Shown one piece after another: positions 24,325-33,302 of a stretch of DNA of 43,336 bases. The translations under genes and the position numbers were made by a program. Source of the DNA: Clostridia bacterium (GTDB taxonomy: Bacteria > Bacillota > Clostridia > Christensenellales > Aristaeellaceae); contig JAUMVG010000026.1 in the NCBI GenBank assembly GCA_030530315.1, forward strand, positions 1-43,336, in the 5' to 3' direction. The first letter of the stretch is position 1; every line of letters begins with the position of its first letter. Below the pieces are notes generated by a model, which ran no database searches, was not told the origin of the DNA, and was given only the letters and a program-made list of their open reading frames with translations.

Positions 24325-25127
24325 AAAACATCACACTGGGCCAGTACTTCCCGGGGGATTCCCTGATCCATCGCCTGGACCCGCGCACGAAGCTGCTGGC
24401 CACCGTCGCCCTGATCGCCATCGTGTTTGTCTCCCAGGGCTTCTGCGGCTTTCTGCTGATCGCGGCCTTCATACTGGCCTGCGCCGCGTCCACGGGCATT
24501 CACCTGAAGTTTTTGATCAAGGGCCTGAAGCCCATATTCTTCATCATCGTGTTCACCTTCGTGCTGAATCTGTTCTTCCAGACCGGCGGAAATGAGCTGG
24601 TGCACATCTGGATCATCCGCATCACGGACGAAGGCCTGCGCATGGCGAGCTTCATGGCCGTGCGCCTGATCCTGCTGGTGGTCTCCTCGCAGCTGCTGAC
24701 GCTGACCACCTCCCCCATCTCGCTGACGGACGGCTTGGAGACGCTGTTCAGGCCGCTGCAGGTGATCCACTTCCCCGCCCACGAGATCGCCATGATGATG
24801 TCCATCGCCCTGCGCTTCATTCCCACGCTGATGGACGAGGCCGACAAGATCATGAAGGCCCAGAAGGCCCGCGGCGCGAACTTCGAGACCGGCAGCGTCG
24901 TGACCCGCGCAAAGGCCATGGTGCCGTTGCTGGTGCCGCTGTTCGTCGGCGCGTTCCGTCGCGCCGAGGAGCTGGCCCTGGCCATGGACGCCCGCTGCTA
25001 TCGCGGCGGCGCCGGCAGGACCCGCATGAAGCAGCTGAAATACCAGAGGATCGACCTTATGGCGGCGCTGGCCATAGCCGCGCTGCTGGCGGCGGTGATC
25101 CTGCTGAACCGCTTCGGTCCGTTCTGA
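24318..25127 (+). CDS. ecfT: ECF transporter transmembrane component EcfT
   Basis: The membrane scaffold linking the two ATPases to interchangeable S components. It has DPRTK at 21-25, about six hydrophobic segments, and two Ala-Arg-type coupling motifs on cytoplasmic helices (KARGANFE and AMDARCYRGG), which contact EcfA. Length of 269 is typical. No S component is in this operon, so the module is presumably shared; one S component lies at 42.4 kb. Confidence 0.95.
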   Translation: MLKNITLGQYFPGDSLIHRLDPRTKLLATVALIAIVFVSQGFCGFLLIAAFILACAASTGIHLKFLIKGLKPIFFIIVFTFVLNLFFQTGGNELVHIWIIRITDEGLRMASFMAVRLILLVVSSQLLTLTTSPISLTDGLETLFRPLQVIHFPAHEIAMMMSIALRFIPTLMDEADKIMKAQKARGANFETGSVVTRAKAMVPLLVPLFVGAFRRAEELALAMDARCYRGGAGRTRMKQLKYQRIDLMAALAIAALLAAVILLNRFGPF

Positions 25128-25165
25128 CAGGCCATTTCCTTAAAACAAACAACCGAGGAGGCTCC

Positions 25166-25972
25166 ATGCGCCGGATCCACCTGACAATCGAATACGATGG
25201 CACGAACTACGCGGGCTGGCAGCGCCAGAGCAACGCCCTCGCCGTGCAGCAGGTGATCGAGGAAGCGCTCTCCCACCTCACCGGGGAGCGCGTCGTCCTC
25301 CACGGCGCGAGCCGCACGGACGCCGGGGTGCACGCACTGGGGCAGTCCGCTCACTTTGACACGGAAAGCCGCATTCCCGGGGAGAAGTTCAGCTACGCCG
25401 TGAACACGATGCTCCCGCCGGACATCCGCGTCAGCGGCTCCGAGGACGCGGATCCGGGCTTTCACGCCCGCTTCTCCACGGTGGGCAAGCGCTACCGCTA
25501 TCTGTTCTACGACGCCCATCACGCGGGCGCGCTGAACCGCTTCACCCACGCCCACAGCATCTATCCCTTGAACGATATGCTGATGCAGGCCGAGGCGAAC
25601 GCGCTGATCGGCACCCACGATTTCGCCGCCTTTGCCGCCAGCGGTTCCGTAGTCCAGGACACCGTGCGCACGATCTGGCGGGCAGACGTGACCCGGCAGG
25701 GCCATGATGTCATGCTCATCGTGGAGGGCAGCGGTTTTTTGTACAACATGGTGCGCATCATCGCCGGGACCCTCAGGGACATCGGTTCCGGCAAGCTGGA
25801 GCCCGGCGCGCTGAAGCGGGCCATCGAGACCGGCGACCGGCTGGACCTGGGCGTCACCGCCCCGGCCCACGGACTGACGCTGATGGAGGTGTTCTACCGC
25901 CTTCCCGAGACCTGCGTCATACCCGTGCCGCCAAAGCGGGCGTATCCCGCGCCAGACGAGGAGGAAACATGA
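25166..25972 (+). CDS. truA: tRNA pseudouridine(38-40) synthase TruA
   Basis: It isomerises uridines in the tRNA anticodon arm. Catalytic D52 is in GASRTDAGVHA; IEYDGTNYAGWQRQ opens the protein, and GSGFLYNMVRIIAGTL closes the active site. A GAGGAGG sits upstream of the ATG. At 268 residues the length is normal. It follows ecfT by 38 bp, an arrangement found in many Bacillota, and overlaps the next gene by 4 bp. Confidence 0.96.
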   Translation: MRRIHLTIEYDGTNYAGWQRQSNALAVQQVIEEALSHLTGERVVLHGASRTDAGVHALGQSAHFDTESRIPGEKFSYAVNTMLPPDIRVSGSEDADPGFHARFSTVGKRYRYLFYDAHHAGALNRFTHAHSIYPLNDMLMQAEANALIGTHDFAAFAASGSVVQDTVRTIWRADVTRQGHDVMLIVEGSGFLYNMVRIIAGTLRDIGSGKLEPGALKRAIETGDRLDLGVTAPAHGLTLMEVFYRLPETCVIPVPPKRAYPAPDEEET

Positions 25973-26442
25973 CCATTACCAACGCGATGCGCCTGCTCAA
26001 GCAGGCGGGCATCGAATACGACACCTCGGAATACGAAGTGGACGAGAGCGATCTCTCCGGCGTCCACGCCGCGCAGGTGCTGGGCATCGACCCGGACATC
26101 ATGTTCAAGACGCTGGTGGTCCGGGGCGAAAAAAAGGGCCTGTACGTGTTCTGCATCCCCGTGGCCGAGGAGCTGGACCTGAAAAAGTGCGCCGCGGTGA
26201 CCGGCGAAAAAAAGGTCGAGATGATCCACGTGAAGGAGATGCTCGGCCTGACGGGGTACATTCGCGGCGGCTGCTCCCCCATCGGCATGAAGAAGAAATA
26301 CCCCACCTATATCGACGAGGTCGCCACGCTGTTCGACAAAATCTATGTCAGCGCCGGCGTGCGGGGCCAGCAGATCATACTGCGGCCGGACGACTTGCGC
26401 GACTATACCGAAGCAACCTACTGCGATCTCACCAAGAGGTAG
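25969..26442 (+). CDS. ybaK: YbaK/EbsC-type Cys-tRNA deacylase
   Basis: It hydrolyses mischarged aminoacyl-tRNA in trans, most likely Cys-tRNA(Pro). The conserved K47 lies in PDIMFKTLV, followed by VFCIPVAEELDLKK and the GYIRGGCSPIG motif typical of YbaK rather than ProX. Length of 157 is normal. It is translationally coupled to truA (ATGA overlap). The exact substrate preference cannot be read from sequence. Confidence 0.9.
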   Translation: MTITNAMRLLKQAGIEYDTSEYEVDESDLSGVHAAQVLGIDPDIMFKTLVVRGEKKGLYVFCIPVAEELDLKKCAAVTGEKKVEMIHVKEMLGLTGYIRGGCSPIGMKKKYPTYIDEVATLFDKIYVSAGVRGQQIILRPDDLRDYTEATYCDLTKR

Positions 26443-26445
26443 CGC

Positions 26446-27111
26446 ATGCGATCATTCATATTTGACTTTAACGGCACGCTGTTCCAGGACACAGGGATGC
26501 ACCGCATCGCCTGGGACCGATTCATGGCCAACCGGGGCATCGAACTGACCGACGACCTGTTCCACCGCTATATGTGCGGCCCGCCCAACGACGCCATACT
26601 CCGGCATTTTCTTGGCGAGGACCTGACCGACGCGCAGATCGTCAGCCTCGCCGCCGAAAAGGAGGCCCTCTACCGGGAACAGGTCCTCTCCGATCCCGCC
26701 CTGCAGGCGTTGACCCCCGGCGCGCCGGAGCTTCTGGACGACCTCAAGGCGCGGGGCATCCCCTACGCCATCGCCACCGGCTCCAGCTGGGACAACGTGG
26801 ACTTCTACCTGAAGACGCTGCGCATCGACCGCTGGTTCCCGCCTGAACGCATCTTCTACGCCGAAGGGCGGCTGCCGGGAAAGCCGGACCCCGCCATCTA
26901 CCGGCTGGCGATGGAGAAGCTGGGCTTTGACCCGGCGGAAACCGTAGTGATTGAGGACGCCCTGCCCGGCATACAGTCCGCCGTCGGAGCGGGTATTCGG
27001 AGAATCGTCGCCATCGACACCACGCTGGGCCCGGAGGCCTTTGCGGGTATTCCCGAGGTCAAGGCGGTCATCCACGACTTTACGAACCATGAGCGCTGGA
27101 TCGACGTCTGA
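26446..27111 (+). CDS. HAD-superfamily hydrolase with DxN motif I
   Basis: A 221-residue haloacid-dehalogenase-fold protein of the β-phosphoglucomutase/phosphatase branch, with a helical cap (about 15-85). Motif I is FDFNGTL: nucleophile D7 is present, but the second Asp, the general acid in phosphatases, is N9. Motif II is TGSS, motif III Lys is in GKPDPAIY, and motif IV is VIEDALPGIQSA. It follows ybaK by 3 bp. Substrate unknown; the Asn could reflect a different leaving-group chemistry or lowered activity. Confidence 0.85.
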   Translation: MRSFIFDFNGTLFQDTGMHRIAWDRFMANRGIELTDDLFHRYMCGPPNDAILRHFLGEDLTDAQIVSLAAEKEALYREQVLSDPALQALTPGAPELLDDLKARGIPYAIATGSSWDNVDFYLKTLRIDRWFPPERIFYAEGRLPGKPDPAIYRLAMEKLGFDPAETVVIEDALPGIQSAVGAGIRRIVAIDTTLGPEAFAGIPEVKAVIHDFTNHERWIDV

Positions 27112-27170
27112 ACCATCCGGTTCGGAGGGAAAATGCGCTTTCACAACGACAACCAAGGAGGAGATTCACC

Positions 27171-27458
27171 ATGATTCGGCACATCGTACTCTTCAAGATC
27201 AAGGATGAATTCAAGGACGAGATTCCCCAGCTGGTCAAGAACTTCTACGGCATGAAGGGCCGCATCGAGGGCATGCTGGACCTGGAGGCCGGCGCTGACA
27301 TCCTGCACAGTGAGCGCTCCTACGACCTGGCTCTGATCACCGTGTTCCAGGACCGCGCGTCCTTCGACGCCTACCAGACCCACCCGGTACACATGCCCGT
27401 CAAGAAGCGCATGCACGAGGTCCGCAGCGGCTCCGTGGCTTGCGATTTCGAGATCTGA
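27171..27458 (+). CDS. Dabb (stress-responsive α/β-barrel) domain protein
   Basis: A 95-residue single-domain protein. MIRHIVLFKIKDEF, SYDLALITVFQDRASFDAY and the HPVHMPVKKRM helix are typical of the Dabb fold, a dimeric ferredoxin-like barrel. Functions in this family vary and none is assigned here. AGGAGG lies about 9 nt before the ATG. It probably belongs to the truA-ybaK-HAD transcript (59-bp gap). Confidence 0.85.
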   Translation: MIRHIVLFKIKDEFKDEIPQLVKNFYGMKGRIEGMLDLEAGADILHSERSYDLALITVFQDRASFDAYQTHPVHMPVKKRMHEVRSGSVACDFEI

Positions 27459-27690
27459 CCTCCGGCCCGCGGAACGAGAAAGATCCTTTGCTTCGCAATG
27501 CTCGCGCGAACACTTCGTTCAGGATGACGCGGGTCAATGCAGTCGGTCTTTTGTCAGCCGCCAGTGCATCGCATGCTGACAAGTCCCACCTCATTTTGAA
27601 CGTCAGACAGTATCTTTCCAAGACGCACACATCCCGGCCAGCTGAATGCTGACCGGGATGCTTTTCTATAGCTTTGTCAGGTGAAGACGC
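27459..27690. other. Intergenic stretch with hairpins and a repeat-like segment
   Basis: This 232-bp gap between convergent genes holds a segment (about 27479-27528) containing AGATCCTTTGCT...TTCAGGATGAC, similar to one at 40.1 kb, an 8-bp inverted repeat (27551-27558 with 27575-27582), and the terminator at 27630-27665. No coding frame is convincing. Confidence 0.5.
27630..27665 (+). terminator. Terminator between convergent genes
   Basis: A 13-bp stem (27630-27642 with 27648-27660) with one mismatch on the plus strand (G-U on the minus strand) and a 5-nt loop is followed by CTTTT on the plus strand. It would end the ecf-truA-Dabb transcript and may also act on the opposite strand. Confidence 0.65.
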
Positions 27691-28710
27691 TTACTTCTTC
27701 ATGGCCTCTTCCACGGCGACGGCAACGGCGACGGTGGCGCCGACCATGGGGTTGTTGCCCATGCCCAGGAAGCCCATCATCTCAACGTGCGCGGGCACGG
27801 AGGAGGAGCCGGCGAACTGGGCGTCGGAGTGCATGCGGCCCATGGTGTCGGTCATGCCGTAGGAGGCGGGGCCGGCGGCCATGTTGTCGGGATGCAGGGT
27901 GCGGCCGGTGCCGCCGCCGGACGCGACGGAGAAGTACTTCTTGCCGGCTTCCCAGCGTTCCTTCTTGTAGGTGCCCGCGACGGGGTGCTGGAAGCGGGTG
28001 GGGTTGGTGGAGTTGCCGGTGATGGAAACATCGGCGCCCTCATGCCACATGATGGCAACGCCCTCGCGCACATCGTCCGCGCCGTAGCAGTTGACCTTCG
28101 CGCGGTCGCCAGTGGAATAGGCGGTCTTGCTGACGATGGTCAGCGCGTGGTCTTCCTTCACGTCCGCAGACAGGTAGTCATACTTGGTCTGCACATAGGT
28201 GAAGCCGTTGATGCGGGAGATGATCATGGCGGCGTCCTTGCCCAGGCCGTTCAGGATGACGCGCAGGGGCTTGGTGCGCACCTTGTTGGCGTTCAGCGCG
28301 ATCTTGATGGCGCCTTCAGCGGCGGCAAAGGACTCGTGGCCGGCCAGGAACGCGAAGCACTCGGTCTCCTCGTCCAGCAGGCGCGCGCCCAGGTTGCCGT
28401 GGCCGATGCCGACTTGGCGCTGGTCCGCGACGGAACCGGGGATGCAGAAGGCCTGCAGGCCCACGCCGATGCAGCGGGCGGCCTCAGCGGCGGTCTTGAC
28501 GCCTTCCTTCATGGCGATGGCGGCGCCCAGCTCATAGGCCCACTTCGCGTTCTCGAAGCAGATGGGCTGCGTGGACTCGACGATCTTGTAGGCGTCGACG
28601 CCCTTCTCGTTGTTGAAAGCCTTCACGGCGTCAAAATCCTTGAAGCCATACTTGTCCAGGATGGGCTGGATCTGGGGCATACGACCTTCATAATTCTCAA
28701 ACAGAGCCAT
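27691..28710 (-). CDS. GGGtGRT protein, uncharacterised
   Basis: A 339-residue soluble protein with the diagnostic GGGTGRT at residues 265-271, flanked by YFSVAS and LHPDN. Other Gly-rich stretches (GIGHGNLGARLL) and a C-terminal GMGNNPMVGATVAVAVAVEEAMKK helix are seen. No membrane segment or signal peptide. Families named after this motif accompany NifU-like scaffold proteins in many anaerobes; the role is unknown. It lies 17 bp after the NifU-like gene. A link to Fe-S or metal-cofactor assembly is inference from the neighbour only. Confidence 0.85.
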   Translation of the reverse strand: MALFENYEGRMPQIQPILDKYGFKDFDAVKAFNNEKGVDAYKIVESTQPICFENAKWAYELGAAIAMKEGVKTAAEAARCIGVGLQAFCIPGSVADQRQVGIGHGNLGARLLDEETECFAFLAGHESFAAAEGAIKIALNANKVRTKPLRVILNGLGKDAAMIISRINGFTYVQTKYDYLSADVKEDHALTIVSKTAYSTGDRAKVNCYGADDVREGVAIMWHEGADVSITGNSTNPTRFQHPVAGTYKKERWEAGKKYFSVASGGGTGRTLHPDNMAAGPASYGMTDTMGRMHSDAQFAGSSSVPAHVEMMGFLGMGNNPMVGATVAVAVAVEEAMKK

Positions 28711-28727
28711 TCTTGCGCACCTCCTGC

Positions 28728-29429
28728 TTACTCTTTGCGCGGGTCAATCCACTTGACCGCGCCGTCCTCGGCCTTGAAGCGGCCGTAGGTGCCGATGTTC
28801 TTCTCGTAGGCTTCGTTGGGGGACATGCCCTTCTTGATGGCGTCCATCATCTTGCCCAGGGAGAGGAACTGATAGCCGCAGACCTGGTCGTCCTTGTCCA
28901 GGGCGATCTTGAGGACGTAGCCCTCGGTCATCTCCAGGAAGCGGACGCCCTTGGCCTTGGTGCCGTACATGGTGCCGACCATGGAGCGCAGGCCCTTGCC
29001 CAGGTCCTCGAGGCCGGCGCCGATGCGCAGACCGTCGTCGGAGAAGGCGGACTGGGTGCGGCCATAGACGATCTGCAGGAACAGCTCGCGCATGGCGGTG
29101 TTGATGGCGTCGCACACCAGGTCGGTGTTCATCGCCTCAAGAATGGTCTTGCCGGGCAGGATCTCAGCGGCCATGGCAGCGGAATGGGTCATGCCGGAAC
29201 AGCCGATGGTCTCGACCAGAGCCTCTTCAATGACGCCGTTCTTCACGTTCAGGCTCAGCTTGCAGGCGCCCTGCTGCGGCGCGCACCAGCCGACACCGTG
29301 GGTGTAGCCGGAGATGTCCTTGATCTCCTTGGCCTGTACCCACTTGCCCTCCTCGGGGATGGGAGCCGGACCGTGGTTCGGGCCCTTGGCAACGCATACC
29401 ATTTCCTCAACTTCGCGGGAATATTGCAT
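28728..29429 (-). CDS. NifU N-terminal-like iron-sulfur scaffold protein
   Basis: A 233-residue protein with a NifU/IscU-like core (about residues 40-130). C77 lies in IGCSGMTHSAAMAAE, and further cysteines are at 12, 49, 56 and near 105 (LVCDAINTAM). The IscU core has three Cys in a similar layout, so Fe-S binding is plausible. An additional ~100-residue C-terminal part is not recognised. AGGAGG (29438-29443) precedes the ATG. First gene of a two-gene operon with the GGGtGRT protein, divergent from enolase. Confidence 0.82.
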   Translation of the reverse strand: MQYSREVEEMVCVAKGPNHGPAPIPEEGKWVQAKEIKDISGYTHGVGWCAPQQGACKLSLNVKNGVIEEALVETIGCSGMTHSAAMAAEILPGKTILEAMNTDLVCDAINTAMRELFLQIVYGRTQSAFSDDGLRIGAGLEDLGKGLRSMVGTMYGTKAKGVRFLEMTEGYVLKIALDKDDQVCGYQFLSLGKMMDAIKKGMSPNEAYEKNIGTYGRFKAEDGAVKWIDPRKE

Positions 29430-29592
29430 ACTGCTTACCTCCTTGTAGCTTCATGTCGCGCATGAAATGTGATCGTTGATGAAGCCTTCGCAGTTGCGGC
29501 TCATCATCATCGTTTTAATTTTAACACAGTGGGGTCGGATTTGCAATGTATGTCTTTACAATTTACATTACATTTCAGTGCATTGCATACAT

Positions 29593-29622
29593 ATTATAGT
29601 TAGTCTTATATAACCATTTCAA
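29593..29622 (-). promoter_or_regulatory. SigA-type promoter of the nifU-like/GGGtGRT operon
   Basis: TTGAAA (29622-29617) and TATAAT (29598-29593) are separated by 18 nt on the minus strand. The predicted start leaves a leader of about 155 nt. Confidence 0.7.
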
Positions 29623-29638
29623 CAAGCGGCAAACGAAT

Positions 29639-29673
29639 ATTAGTTTGACTTAACTAATACATGATGATACACT
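29639..29673 (+). promoter_or_regulatory. Enolase promoter with dyad over the -35
   Basis: TTGACT (29645-29650) and TACACT (29668-29673) are 17 nt apart. The -35 lies inside an inverted repeat, ATTAGT (29639-29644) and ACTAAT (29653-29658), a natural place for a repressor or activator. No binding protein is known from the window. Confidence 0.55.
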
Positions 29674-29683
29674 GAAAACGTAG

Positions 29684-31081
<1,398 letters not shown>

Positions 31082-31108
31082 GACCTCACGCGCCCTGTCA
31101 AAACGATC

Positions 31109-31156
31109 GAGCCGCCGCGAGGGGAAGAAGCATTCCCCCCTCGCGGCGGCTCATTT
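31109..31156 (+). terminator. Terminator hairpin after enolase
   Basis: A 16-bp perfect GC-rich stem (31109-31124 with 31137-31152) with a 12-nt loop is followed by ATTTG on the plus strand. The U-tract is weak. It lies between convergent eno and glf and may act on both. Confidence 0.7.
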
Positions 31157-31232
31157 GTCGCAGACTGTTGTAACTGTTGTAACCGTCGGCACTGTGTCGG
31201 TCCTTCGCCCGCGCACGTTCATCGATCCGGGC

Positions 31233-32345
31233 TCAGTTCAGTTCCCGCTCGCACAGCGTAAGCGCCGCCGCGACGGTCTGGTCCATGTCGTAATACTTGT
31301 ACTCTCCCAGGCGGCCGCCGAATATGACCTTTGGCTCGGCGTCGGCCAGCCGGCGGTATTGTGCGTACAGCGCGCCGTTCTTTTCATCGTTCACCGGGTA
31401 ATAGGGCTCGTCTCCGGGCTTCCACTCGCTGCTGTACTCCCGGCTGATGACCGTCTTGGGCAGGTCGTTCCCCTGCTCATCCTTGCCGAACTCGAACCAC
31501 TTGTGCTCGATGATGCGGGTCCAGGGCGTTTCGCGGTCGGTGTAGTTCACCGCCGCGTTGCCCTGGAAGTTGGGCATGTCCAAGAGCTCCGTCTCAAAGC
31601 GCACGGAGCGGTACTCCAGCGCGCCGAGGCGATAGCCAAAGTACGCGTCGATGGGTCCCGTGTAGACCACCTTTTCGGCGAGGGCGTCCAGCTCCGCCTT
31701 GTTCTCCAGGTAGTCGCAGCCGAGGCGCACCTCGATGCCCTCCAGCAGGTTCGCCACCAGCTTTGTGTAGCCGCCGATGGGAATGCCCTGGTACAGCGCG
31801 TTGAAGTAGTTGTTGTCGAAGGTCAGGCGCACGGGAAGCCGCTTGATGATGAACGCGGGCAGCTCCCTGCAGTCCCTGCCCCACTGCTTTTCGGTGTAGC
31901 CCTTCACCAGCTTTTCGAAGATGTCCCGGCCCACGAGGCTGATGGCCTGCTCCTCCAGGTTCTTCGGCTCGCCGGTGATCTCCCTGCGCTGCTCCGCGAT
32001 CTTCGCCGCCGCCTGCTCCGGCGTCACCACGCCCCACATCTTATTGAAGGTGTACATGTTGAAGGGCAGCGAGTACAGCTCCCCCTTGTAGTTGGCGACG
32101 GGCGCATTGGTGAAGCGGTTGAAGTCCGCGAAGCGATTGACATAGCGCCACACCCTGGCGTCGTTGGTGTGGAAGATGTGCGCCCCGTAGACATGCACGT
32201 GGATGCCTTCCACGTCCTCGGTGTAGATGTTGCCGGCGATGTTCGGGCGTCTGTCGATGACCAGCACCTTCTTGCCCGCGTCCGCGGCCTGCCGGGCGAA
32301 GGTGGCCCCGAAGAGCCCTGAGCCGACGATCAGATAATCATACAA
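31233..32345 (-). CDS. glf: UDP-galactopyranose mutase
   Basis: A flavoprotein that converts UDP-galactopyranose to UDP-galactofuranose. The FAD-binding start MYDYLIVGSGLFGATFA, the HVYGAHIFHTND motif, the GYTEKQWG segment and the C-terminal GRLGEYKYYDMD are all typical. Length is 370. The start codon is TTG at 32345: no ATG or GTG in frame could give the family's N-terminus, and GGAG lies about 11 nt upstream. Last gene of a three-gene operon with two glycosyltransferases. Confidence 0.95.
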   Translation of the reverse strand: MYDYLIVGSGLFGATFARQAADAGKKVLVIDRRPNIAGNIYTEDVEGIHVHVYGAHIFHTNDARVWRYVNRFADFNRFTNAPVANYKGELYSLPFNMYTFNKMWGVVTPEQAAAKIAEQRREITGEPKNLEEQAISLVGRDIFEKLVKGYTEKQWGRDCRELPAFIIKRLPVRLTFDNNYFNALYQGIPIGGYTKLVANLLEGIEVRLGCDYLENKAELDALAEKVVYTGPIDAYFGYRLGALEYRSVRFETELLDMPNFQGNAAVNYTDRETPWTRIIEHKWFEFGKDEQGNDLPKTVISREYSSEWKPGDEPYYPVNDEKNGALYAQYRRLADAEPKVIFGGRLGEYKYYDMDQTVAAALTLCERELN

Positions 32346-32393
32346 GGGTATACACGCTCCTTTTCGCGCAGGGAGATCCGGCGATTGCCGCCG

Positions 32394-33302
32394 TCATTCC
32401 CAGTCGATGGTGTGGATTTCCGGCTTGAAGGACAGTCCCCTGAGGGTGCTGCCGACGATGACCCGTATGCGCTCCCATTTCCGATCCCTGGAGCGCCTCA
32501 AAACCCGCCAGATGTGCACGAAGGTGCGGACAAAGAGCCGCGCCGCGCCGCGCAGTCCCTCCCGGCGATAGACGTAGACCTCGTTGCGGTAGGCGTAGCG
32601 GTAGCGCCCGATGCGCTCGGGAACGTCTGTTGCGATGTTGCCGCCGTTGTTGGTCTCACAGCGATGCACCGTCACGCTGGCTGGGACGACGTAGCAGGGA
32701 TAGATCCTCGAGATGCGCCGCGTGTACTCCAGGTCGTCGGCCCAGATGAAGAAGGCCCCGATGGGCAGCCCCACCTCCCGGACCACCTGCGCGGGCACCA
32801 GCAGCGAAACGAAGGTCGCCGCGCCGGCGGGTATGCGGGCCCCGGAAAAGTCGGCCAGGTTGCCCATGCGCAGGTCGCGCTGAACGTTCATCCGGCAGGG
32901 AGAGCCGTCCGTCCAAAGCACCCTGCCGGAGAGCCAGCCGAAGCGATCGAGCTTTCCTGCCTCCGCAAGCAGCGCCTCCAGCGCCGTCGGCTCGGGCATG
33001 GCGTCGTCGTCCATGATCCAGACATAGTCGCAGCCGCGCTTCACGGCCTCACGGATGCCAAATTCAAAGCCGCCCGCGCCGCCGAGGTTCGACCCGGTGT
33101 TCACATACTGCAAAACGCCCTGCTCCGCAAGCGGCCTGAGCGCCTCCCCGGTGCCGTCGGTACCGGCGTTGTCGACGATCAGTATGTCAGCCTTCGCCGT
33201 CTGCCTTCGCAGGCAGGCGACGCAGTCCAGCAGCAGCGCCCTTCGGTTGTAGGTCACCACCACGGCGCAGACGCGCGGCGTCGATTTGCGATTATCGCTC
33301 AT
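32394..33302 (-). CDS. GT2 glycosyltransferase, probably galactofuranosyl- or rhamnosyltransferase
   Basis: A 302-residue GT-A-fold enzyme. The N-terminus has VVVTYNRRALLLDCV, then LIVDNAGTDGTGE, NLGGAGGFEFGI, and WIMDDDAMPEP with the metal-binding Asp cluster. FIWADDLEYTRRI and HRCETN follow. The LGGAGGF and DDD pattern resembles enzymes that use UDP-Galf or dTDP-rhamnose; with glf next door, Galf transfer is the best guess. ATG 33302 overlaps the upstream gene's stop by 4 bp; the longer frame is a shadow. Confidence 0.82.
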   Translation of the reverse strand: MSDNRKSTPRVCAVVVTYNRRALLLDCVACLRRQTAKADILIVDNAGTDGTGEALRPLAEQGVLQYVNTGSNLGGAGGFEFGIREAVKRGCDYVWIMDDDAMPEPTALEALLAEAGKLDRFGWLSGRVLWTDGSPCRMNVQRDLRMGNLADFSGARIPAGAATFVSLLVPAQVVREVGLPIGAFFIWADDLEYTRRISRIYPCYVVPASVTVHRCETNNGGNIATDVPERIGRYRYAYRNEVYVYRREGLRGAARLFVRTFVHIWRVLRRSRDRKWERIRVIVGSTLRGLSFKPEIHTIDWE

